This document shows positions 1-5,040 of a stretch of 8,058 nucleotides of DNA, in pieces. The stretch is from Bryobacterales bacterium. Its GTDB lineage: Bacteria; Acidobacteriota; Terriglobia; Bryobacterales; Bryobacteraceae. How positions within the stretch are numbered: the stretch's first letter is position 1; each line of letters starts with the position of its first letter. The stretch lies in the NCBI GenBank assembly GCA_016789785.1, contig JAEUQE010000313.1, positions 1-8,058 of the forward strand. Direction: 5' to 3'. A model generated the notes under the pieces. It was not told where the DNA came from, did no database searches, and was given only the letters and a program-made list of their open reading frames with translations. The position numbers and the translations under genes were made by a program.

Positions 1-439
1 ACGGCTCTCGCACCACCGCGATGCAGTCCATTTCGCGTAAGGAACGGGCAGTACGGTGGGGAGTTTCTGGAGAGAAGCCAGAATGGCGGTTGCGTAGGCG
101 TTCGGCATTTTGCTGACTTCCTCCATCAAAGCGGTCAGAGCGGAAGTGTCACCGTAACCGAGATCTTGCGCCAGGATCGGGTAGTAGCGGCATTCCTCCA
201 GTGAGCTTTCCGCAATGTTCACGAACCGTTCCTTGTCCGCTTTCCCGCGCCGCCGAAACCCTTCGGCGATGTTGGCCGGTACGGAGACCGCCGCGCGCCA
301 CCATTGCTGGGATAACCCGTAGATTTCCTGTTTCGGGAAGCCAGCGGTGTACATATAAACCGCCAACACAAAATTCATGTGCTTTGCGCCATACCAGCAA
401 GTCACGAAAGCTTTGCGCGGCAGGTCTCGGCAGAGGCAT
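1..439 (-). pseudogene. Four-helix-bundle protein (S23/IVP-like), frameshifted and cut by window edge
   Basis: The product resembles the small S23 (23S rRNA intervening-sequence protein) four-helix-bundle family, whose cellular role is mostly unknown. The ATG at 439 opens a frame with the family's N-terminal motif FRDLLVWRKAHEF. It then loses homology at a run of four A (370-373; TTTT on the coding strand). Skipping one T there restores the family pattern in the next frame: VLAVYMYTAGFPKQEIYGL, then WWRAAVSVPANIAEGFRRR, then ESSLEECRYYPILAQDLGY. That second frame stays open to base 1, so the C-terminus is outside the window. An in-frame ATG at 378 could start a shortened protein from the second frame, but it would lack the FRDLLVW helix start. 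No clear Shine-Dalgarno precedes 439 or 378. The gene is divergent from the 498-2118 gene, 58 bases away. The family call is fairly secure. Whether the frameshift is real decay or a sequencing error is not. Confidence 0.62.
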
Positions 440-487
440 AAGCAGGGAGGCGTTCACGGGAGTATGCTCCAGGTATCTGACCACACT

Positions 488-492
488 GGAGG
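488..492 (+). promoter_or_regulatory. Shine-Dalgarno GGAGG for the 498 gene
   Basis: GGAGG lies five bases upstream of the ATG at 498. It fixes this start in preference to the much longer open frame beginning at 201. Confidence 0.7.
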
Positions 493-497
493 TTCCC

Positions 498-1829
498 ATG
501 AACACCTTTTTTCAGCATCACAAGGATAGCATCGAGTTCGGATACCGGTGCTTTGACCGGCTCCTGCTGAATGGACTGATTCAACCCTTCCAACAACCCG
601 AACGGGTGCTTGGCTTCTTCAACGCCTACCGCGATGGCAAACGAGTGACACACCGTACTCTGACCGAGATTGCCGACCAATTCCTGTATTGGGTGAAAAA
701 CCGGTCGGAGAAATGGAGCGCACCGATCGTTGACGCGCCAGAGGAAGAGCGCAGGGATGAATTCGTCTTGAAGTACCTGAAGGACGCTGCGGCCGACCAA
801 GTGGCCGTCATCTTGAAGGCGCGCGAGCCGGCTCGCATTCTGGTGGCGATTGGCAGCAAGGACAACGACTGTCCCCACCTGGAGTTCAAGCAAAGATGGG
901 TCAACCAGTACAACTTCTATCTCAATGACAAGCACTGGGGGCCAATGTTCGTCCGGATGTGTCCCTACTTTCCCTTCTCGGCGCGGGTCTGCCTCAATCA
1001 GCATCACTGGCTGGCGATCCGCATGAGGCAGGAGAAGATCGACTTCCAGCAGTGCAAGAACGCCTTCCTGCGCTGCTCCAACCCCGAACGGCTGCAAGCC
1101 TTAGCCGACTCGTTGCAGACGCGAGATCTGTTGCAGTGCGGCCAGAAATGGCTGGCCACCTTTACACCTTTCTTCACTTCGCACGAACGCAACCAAGCCG
1201 GTTGCCAACATCGGCTGTTCTTCTCACAGGTGGAATACTGCGACAATCTCATCTTCTTCCGTCGCGCCGCGGTGGATGAACTTGAAGAGCGGTTGCTCGA
1301 TCAGAACCGCACCATCGGCCAGCCCAAGAAGATCGCCATGATCTTCGGACGCAAGGTCACCAAAGAGTACAAGGGCAAACTGCAAACTGTCATCGAAGAT
1401 CTCGATCTTCCCAATCCGGTGATCCACAGCCACTATGGGCACGGCTTCGCCAAGCAGTATGTCCGCGACAGCCGCATCTTACGCACCGAGCCCGCCACCA
1501 ACGATGTGCGCGACTATGGCGTCAACAAGAATGTCGAGAACCTGCCGGAACTGCGCCAGCGGATGTCGGACATCATCGACAACTATCACAATGCGCAGCA
1601 GGACATCCTGGAGACTTACGTGGACCGTGGACAACTGCGGAAACTGGCCGAGCCGACCATGCTCCCCAATGGCAAACGCATCCCAGGTCTACAACTCGAT
1701 CATCCACGCCTGCTGGCGGTTATGCATGCACTGGTGCGATTCGCCAACATTGCCGGCGGCTCCACGTTTCGCACCTCGGATTTGTATGCACCAGCGTTGG
1801 ACGCTCTTGGAGCAGAGCCGGCGCAATAA
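498..1829 (+). CDS. Uncharacterised mobile-element-associated protein, N-terminal 443 residues of a frameshifted gene
   Basis: I do not recognise an experimentally characterised family. The protein resembles, from memory, long proteins of about 530 residues found repeatedly in Acidobacteria and other soil bacteria, often near mobile elements. I infer that it is mobile-element-encoded. The ATG at 498 is chosen because GGAGG lies at 488-492, five bases upstream. The open frame reaches further left, to 201, but that part is antisense to the S23-like gene. Features include CFDRLLLNG (residues 18-26), MCPYFPFSARVCLNQHHWLA (154-173), a Cys-rich middle (C186, C193, C214, C236, C248), RKVTKEYKGKL (285-295), RTEPATNDVRDYGVNK (329-344) and PNGKRIPGLQLDHPR (390-404). 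There is no signal peptide or membrane helix. I see no obvious DDE, HUH, or serine or tyrosine recombinase signature. The frame ends at TAA 1827-1829, just after ALDALG, where homologs as I recall them continue. The rest of the gene lies one frame over (1828-2118), so this product lacks its C-terminal domain. Confidence 0.68.
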   Translation: MNTFFQHHKDSIEFGYRCFDRLLLNGLIQPFQQPERVLGFFNAYRDGKRVTHRTLTEIADQFLYWVKNRSEKWSAPIVDAPEEERRDEFVLKYLKDAAADQVAVILKAREPARILVAIGSKDNDCPHLEFKQRWVNQYNFYLNDKHWGPMFVRMCPYFPFSARVCLNQHHWLAIRMRQEKIDFQQCKNAFLRCSNPERLQALADSLQTRDLLQCGQKWLATFTPFFTSHERNQAGCQHRLFFSQVEYCDNLIFFRRAAVDELEERLLDQNRTIGQPKKIAMIFGRKVTKEYKGKLQTVIEDLDLPNPVIHSHYGHGFAKQYVRDSRILRTEPATNDVRDYGVNKNVENLPELRQRMSDIIDNYHNAQQDILETYVDRGQLRKLAEPTMLPNGKRIPGLQLDHPRLLAVMHALVRFANIAGGSTFRTSDLYAPALDALGAEPAQ

Positions 1830-2118
1830 TTCCTTGGCATCACTGCGCTATGACCTATGGAAACTGCGCGCCAAAGGGCTTGTAGTGAAAGTACCTCACT
1901 CCCGGCGTTATCAACTCGCCGGCAAGGGGTACTCCATATGCCTCGTCTTTTTGAAATTGTTCGAACGGATCTATGCGCCGCTCGCTGCTGGCCTGCTCAA
2001 ACCGTTCAAAGGCGACCACCAACTTGCCGAAGACAAGCGCTGTCAGATTGATCGCCTGTACCAGCGCATCTCCGACGATCTCACTGCCATTCTCGATGCG
2101 CCGCGTATAACGGCCTAA
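1828..2118 (+). pseudogene. Detached C-terminal winged-helix part of the 498 gene
   Basis: These 96 codons lie in the +1 frame relative to the 498 gene. Joining them by skipping one base at 1824-1830 (caataat) gives a 539-residue protein. The first segment, SLASLRYDLWKLRAKGL, followed by VVKVPHSRRYQLAGKGY, has the helix-helix-wing pattern of a winged-helix DNA-binding domain. The remainder, including VFLKLFERIYAPLAAGLL and LYQRISDDLTAIL, looks amphipathic and helical. The frame has no stops and ends at TAA 2116-2118. It has no credible start or ribosome binding site of its own, because the open frame to the left (from 1435) is a shadow of the main gene. It is therefore either a dead 3' remnant or the second half of a +1-frameshifted product. 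I see no canonical slippery site, so decay or a sequencing error is more likely. The winged-helix assignment rests on pattern only. Confidence 0.6.
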
Positions 2119-2150
2119 GGAACGGGGTGAACGGTGGAAGCATTGGTAGC

Positions 2151-2190
2151 GCCCCGAGTGCCGGCGGGTCTCGCCACCAGCACTCGGGGC
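2151..2190. terminator. Perfect 11-bp hairpin, terminator-like without T-run
   Basis: The arm gccccgagtgc (2151-2161) is exactly complementary to gcactcggggc (2180-2190). Inside the 18-base loop, ggcg (2163-2166) can pair with cgcc (2172-2175), making a second short stem. The structure sits 32 bases after the stop at 2118 and about 150 bases beyond the end of the converging operon (stop at 2341). It could stop transcription from both sides. Neither strand has a T-tract after it, so it is not a textbook intrinsic terminator. It could instead be a structured end of the putative mobile element. Confidence 0.5.
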
Positions 2191-2340
2191 CACTCCCGAG
2201 GCAGATACGGCGGTGGGAGCGCGAAAGGTGGAGGTTTTCGTTATGCCGTGCGCGTGTGACGGTGCCGGGTTAGCGCGGGTCAGCGCCGGTTCTGCATGTC
2301 ACTCCCGCGGTGGCCCGCCTCTGCCTCCCGGAAAAACCGC
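2191..2340. other. Intergenic stretch between the hairpin and the converging operon
   Basis: No gene, RNA or promoter is evident here. The stretch is GC-rich. It has the octamer cactcccg twice (2191-2198 and 2300-2307) and a short ctccc/gggag inverted pair (2193-2197 and 2215-2219). The short open frames crossing it show no recognisable protein features. The right boundary of any mobile element ending in this area cannot be placed from this single copy. Confidence 0.4.
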
Positions 2341-2694
2341 TCACCGGACTCCCGCGCTCGGCCGGAAATGCAGATCCACCGTGTACACCAGCAGGTCCAC
2401 CCTGACGAAGTAGCGCAACTCGATGTAGGTTCCCGCCTCCGAACGATGAATGCGGATTTGGTCATTGCTCAGGGGCAGGCCTAAGTAAGCAGCCTGGTTG
2501 GCGATCTCGGCGGCGACAATTCCGGGTTCCTGCTGCTGGCGGCTCTGATCAAACGCCACTTGCTCCACGAACTGCTGTAACTGCCAGTTGTGGTAGTAGG
2601 GACGCGCGAGCAGGATGCAGAATCCGGCCAAGGCCGCGAGCACTAGGGCGCCCGCCAACATTCGCCAAGCTGCCGCGCCTCGCTGAAGCCGCAT
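2341..2694 (-). CDS. Small single-pass membrane-anchored protein of unknown function (DUF4845-like?)
   Basis: This is a 117-residue protein with a short basic N-terminus (MRLQRGAAAWR) and one hydrophobic helix at about residues 12-30. A soluble domain of about 85 residues follows and probably faces the periplasm. The helix after the membrane segment (HNWQLQQFVEQVAFDQ), the segment YLGLPLSNDQIRIHRSEAG, and the alternating strand ELRYFVRVDLLVYTVDLHF give a helix-then-strand layout. It loosely recalls the pilin-like DUF4845 family, but that is only a resemblance. ATG 2694 is chosen because it precedes the membrane anchor by the usual distance. ATG 2661 (residue 12) is an alternative, and neither has a clear Shine-Dalgarno. 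The larger open frame extending to 3219 is antisense-phase noise over the two upstream genes. It is the last gene of the proline dehydrogenase operon, 35 bases after its neighbour. Function is not known. Confidence 0.65.
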   Translation of the reverse strand: MRLQRGAAAWRMLAGALVLAALAGFCILLARPYYHNWQLQQFVEQVAFDQSRQQQEPGIVAAEIANQAAYLGLPLSNDQIRIHRSEAGTYIELRYFVRVDLLVYTVDLHFRPSAGVR

Positions 2695-2729
2695 GCGAGC
2701 GCCGGACGCTGGGGGCGTTGGCCCTTGGA

Positions 2730-3170
2730 TCAGCGGCGCCCCGACTCGATCAGTTCCAGTTCCTTCCAGATGTCTTGATGCTCGGCCCAAGCAGATGACT
2801 CTTTCCCCGTGAATTGTACGTCCGGCACCTTCAGTGTCCCATGGCCGTAGGTGCAGATGTACTCGGTATGCGGCTTTCCCGAAAGCAGCATCCGATTCCA
2901 GGAACCGCGTGTCACCGGCATGCGCAGCCGCCGGAGACAGGTGCGGCAGCGGTATTTCTGGTCCAGGATGATCAAATAGAGCAATCCGGTTGCGAGCAGC
3001 CAGAAAGCCCAGACCGCCGAAGTATAGCCAAGGTCGTGCCCCATCCGGGGAAGATCCGTATTCATGAACGGCATGGGCGCCGGGAGTAACTGCTCGACCA
3101 GCAGCCACAGCCCGCCCAGCAAGATGGACGCCGCCACCAACTTCGCCGCGAAGAAACCCCAATATTTCAC
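2730..3170 (-). CDS. Two-helix membrane protein with zinc-ribbon-like motif, unknown function
   Basis: This 146-residue protein has two hydrophobic helices (about residues 5-28 and 49-69). A cytoplasmic or periplasmic C-terminal domain follows, with CRTCLRRLRMP (C75, C78) and ICTYGHGTLKVP (C106, H110). The Cys-x2-Cys and Cys-x3-His pairs, about 28 residues apart, resemble a small zinc ribbon. Metal binding is inferred. The start is a GTG at 3168-3170. It is supported by GGGAG at 3180-3184, nine bases upstream and almost touching the proline dehydrogenase stop (3186-3188), so the two genes are tightly coupled. I do not recognise a named family. Similar genes seem to be lineage-restricted (inference). 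A role with proline dehydrogenase is suggested only by the operon position. Confidence 0.72.
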   Translation of the reverse strand: MKYWGFFAAKLVAASILLGGLWLLVEQLLPAPMPFMNTDLPRMGHDLGYTSAVWAFWLLATGLLYLIILDQKYRCRTCLRRLRMPVTRGSWNRMLLSGKPHTEYICTYGHGTLKVPDVQFTGKESSAWAEHQDIWKELELIESGRR

Positions 3171-3179
3171 GGTCGTACT

Positions 3180-3184
3180 CTCCC
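3180..3184 (-). promoter_or_regulatory. Shine-Dalgarno GGGAG supporting the GTG start at 3170
   Basis: GGGAG lies on the coding strand nine bases before the GTG and one base from the TGA of the proline dehydrogenase gene. It supports the non-ATG start and translational coupling. Confidence 0.6.
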
Positions 3185-3185
3185 A

Positions 3186-4097
3186 TCAAGTGCGGAGAAG
3201 GTTTCGCACAATGAACCACATGTTCGCCGGCCTCTCCGCGAGCCGGCGCATGAAGTAGGGATACCAGGCGTCACCGTAGGGTACATACAACCTGAGACGA
3301 TACCCCTTGGCGACAAGTTCCCGCTGTAAGTCTCTGCGAATTCCGTAGAGCATCTGAAACTCGAATGAGTCCGCCGCGATCCCCTTCTGGCGTGAAAACT
3401 CAATCGCTTCCCGAATCAGCTTCTCGTCATGCGTGGCGAGGGCGGGATCCACACCTTCGGTAAGAAGGCTCCTCATCTGCCGGGAAAACGCGCGATCGAC
3501 GTCCACTTTCGCCGCCAGCGCTACCGACGGAGGCTCATCATAGGCGCCCTTCACCAGCCGCACGGGAACACGAGATTGATTCAACTTCCCGATGTCCGCG
3601 TCACTCCGGTGCAGGTAGGATTGGATGACGGCGCGCACGTTGCCGTGGCGTTGATGCAGCCGGAACACAATCGACAGCGTGCGATCGACATATTCGCTCG
3701 ACTCCATGTCGATCTCAACCCGTGTTCCATTCCGGGAAGCGAGATCCGCAAGCGCACCAACGTTTGCTTCGCCCTGCTGGTCGGAGATGTCGAGCCCCAT
3801 CTGAGTCAGTTTCACGGAAACCGTACCCCTCAGTTGGCTATCGGCAATTCCAGCCAAAGCCTTGAGGTAGTCGTCCCTGCTGGAAGCTGCTTCCTCAACT
3901 GAATGGACGTTTTCGCCGAGATGATCGAGAGTGAAGAGGATTCCGTCCTGCTCGATCTTGCGGCAAACGCTGAGCGCTTGATCCAATGTGCGTCCGGCGA
4001 CAAAGCGCGACGTCAATCCCGCTGCCGAGCGCGAGTTTTGCATCCAGTTTCGCAGCCAGACCTGGCGCGACATCGCTAACAATGTAGTTCGAAGCAT
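3186..4097 (-). CDS. Monofunctional proline dehydrogenase (FAD)
   Basis: The enzyme oxidises L-proline to delta-1-pyrroline-5-carboxylate with FAD, passing electrons to quinone at the membrane. This is the first step of proline catabolism. The 303-residue length matches the short monofunctional bacterial enzymes (Thermus type, about 300) and not the long bifunctional PutA. A (beta/alpha)8 barrel is indicated by conserved segments in order: DGILFTLDHLGE (51-62), SVKLTQMGLD (94-103, K96), VEIDMESSEY (127-136), QSYLHRSDAD (159-168), VRLVKGAYDEP (179-189), ATHDEKLI (221-228), FEFQMLYGIRRDL (245-257) and YVPYGDAWYPYFMRRLAERP (271-290). In the last, R284-R285 correspond to the arginine pair that binds the substrate carboxylate. 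ATG 4097 is the likely start, although no strong Shine-Dalgarno precedes it. It is the first gene of a three-gene operon. No P5C dehydrogenase partner is in the window. The gene looks intact. Confidence 0.93.
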   Translation of the reverse strand: MLRTTLLAMSRQVWLRNWMQNSRSAAGLTSRFVAGRTLDQALSVCRKIEQDGILFTLDHLGENVHSVEEAASSRDDYLKALAGIADSQLRGTVSVKLTQMGLDISDQQGEANVGALADLASRNGTRVEIDMESSEYVDRTLSIVFRLHQRHGNVRAVIQSYLHRSDADIGKLNQSRVPVRLVKGAYDEPPSVALAAKVDVDRAFSRQMRSLLTEGVDPALATHDEKLIREAIEFSRQKGIAADSFEFQMLYGIRRDLQRELVAKGYRLRLYVPYGDAWYPYFMRRLAERPANMWFIVRNLLRT

Positions 4098-4242
4098 AGG
4101 ATTGAACGCGGGGTTCTTCGTCTCTCATTGTAGACGTGTGATGGCCGGTTTGAACTACACGAACGTGACCGTGGTACGGCGAGGTTGGCGGGCAGTTCTC
4201 CGGCACTGGGAAGGTACGCCCCGCATGGGCTGATCAGGTATC

Positions 4243-4668
4243 ATGGGGATACAGTCCGGAGCGATCTTGCAAAGTACAACCACCGCCGAAGCAACCCGGC
4301 CATCTTTCCGCTTTTCGAAGGCGCAGACCCTCGGACTTGTGTTTTGCTGCACGATTTTCGGAGCCGCGGCTCAGGTCCTCATCAAGATGGGAGCAAGCAC
4401 GTTGACGGGCGCCGGGGTCTTTTCCATGTTGACGAATCTCCATCTGATGACTGGCTACAGTTTGTATGGGTTCTCCACCATTCTGCTGGTATTGGCTCTG
4501 CGCGACGGAGAGTTATCGATTCTATACCCGGTCATTTCCCTGACATTCGTCTGGGTGACTTTCCTGTCGAGCTACATCTTCCACGAATCCATTACCGCCA
4601 CCAAACTGGCTGGCATTTCCATCATCGTTTCCGGTGTGGCCGTGTTGGGGATGGGGAGTAAGCGTTGA
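4243..4668 (+). CDS. SMR/EamA-like small membrane transporter subunit A
   Basis: This 141-residue protein has a hydrophilic N-terminal tail of about 26 residues and four predicted membrane helices (about 28-46, 71-87, 91-111 and 119-137). That is the size and topology of small multidrug resistance proteins and of half-size EamA/DMT transporters. Family-like segments are GAAAQVLIKMGA in helix 1, LRDGELSILYPVISLTFVW in helix 3 and HESITATKLAGISIIVSGV leading into helix 4. The membrane glutamate of EmrE-type drug/proton antiporters is absent from helix 1 (Ala or Gln at nearby positions), so drug efflux by that mechanism is unlikely. A lipid-linked or other metabolite substrate is possible but unproven. 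ATG 4243 is the only good start before helix 1, and its ribosome site is weak. The gene overlaps the next by four bases and is divergent from the proline dehydrogenase operon. Confidence 0.82.
   Translation: MGIQSGAILQSTTTAEATRPSFRFSKAQTLGLVFCCTIFGAAAQVLIKMGASTLTGAGVFSMLTNLHLMTGYSLYGFSTILLVLALRDGELSILYPVISLTFVWVTFLSSYIFHESITATKLAGISIIVSGVAVLGMGSKR
4652..4657 (+). promoter_or_regulatory. Shine-Dalgarno GGGGAG supporting TTG start at 4665
   Basis: The purine-rich GGGGAG sits seven bases before the TTG, inside the end of the upstream gene. It supports the unusual start and coupled translation of the pair. Confidence 0.6.
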
Positions 4669-5018
4669 AGACGCCGTTCTCCTCCATGGCGCTGATGCTG
4701 CTTGCCTCCTTCATTGGGTCCTTCGGCATGGTGTGCCTGAAGTCGGGCGCCGGCAGGTTGCATCGGGATGTCACTTCCTTGATCTTCAACTACCGTCTGG
4801 CGGCAGGGGTCGCGCTGTTTCTGGTGTCCTCCTACTTTTTCGTCCTTGGCATGCGGAAGGGCGAACTCACCGTGCTTTATCCGATGATGTCGCTCGGCTA
4901 TCTGTGGACGCTGGTGTGGTCGCGGGTGTTCTTCGGCGAACCTCTCACCAGGCACAAGTTCGTTGGGATCGGTCTCATCCTCTCCGGGATTGCAGTTCTC
5001 TTCGCGGGAAACCGCTAG
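4665..5018 (+). CDS. SMR/EamA-like small membrane transporter subunit B
   Basis: This 117-residue protein has four predicted membrane helices (about 8-27, 44-63, 67-89 and 98-114) and the same layout as its upstream partner. Both carry a matching signature between helices 2 and 3 (GELTVLYPMMSLGYLWTLVW here; GELSILYPVISLTFVW in the partner), so the two are paralogues. The start is TTG 4665, overlapping the partner's TGA (4666-4668), with GGGGAG at 4652-4657 seven bases upstream. ATG 4686 (residue 8) is a less likely start because it cuts into helix 1. The tight overlap and size pairing suggest an obligate heterodimer, as in paired SMR systems. Helix 1 has no acidic residue. Substrate is unknown. 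The gene ends 22 bases before the converging AAA+ gene. Confidence 0.82.
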   Translation: MKTPFSSMALMLLASFIGSFGMVCLKSGAGRLHRDVTSLIFNYRLAAGVALFLVSSYFFVLGMRKGELTVLYPMMSLGYLWTLVWSRVFFGEPLTRHKFVGIGLILSGIAVLFAGNR

Positions 5019-5037
5019 CGTCTGACGCTGGCCAGCG
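5017..5037. repeat. Overlapping palindromes at convergent gene junction
   Basis: agcgtc-t-gacgct (5017-5029) is a 6-bp inverted repeat with one central base. It overlaps a perfect 12-bp palindrome, cgctggccagcg (5026-5037). Both lie in the short gap between the converging transporter (stop at 5018) and AAA+ (stop at 5041) genes. They might form a bidirectional terminator, but no T-tract follows on either strand. Confidence 0.4.
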
Positions 5038-5040
5038 CCG

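Noticed and set aside
201..497. N-terminal extension of the 498 gene (open frame from 201)
   Set aside because: It runs antisense through the S23-like gene, has no family features, and a proper Shine-Dalgarno precedes ATG 498.
402..1097. Minus-strand open frame of 231 codons
   Set aside because: It is the complement of the conserved 498 gene and shows no domain-like segments.
472..2208. Terminal inverted repeats of the putative element (gtatctg 472-478 and cagatac 2202-2208)
   Set aside because: Only seven bases match and neighbouring matches have unequal spacing, so chance is likely without a second copy to compare.
2695..3219. Long N-terminal extension of the 2341-2694 gene
   Set aside because: It overlaps the zinc-ribbon gene in another frame. 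The coherent membrane anchor begins just after ATG 2694.
4098..4242. Riboswitch or defined promoter between the proline dehydrogenase and transporter genes
   Set aside because: No recognisable aptamer core and no convincing -35/-10 pair. Two divergent promoters must exist here but cannot be placed.
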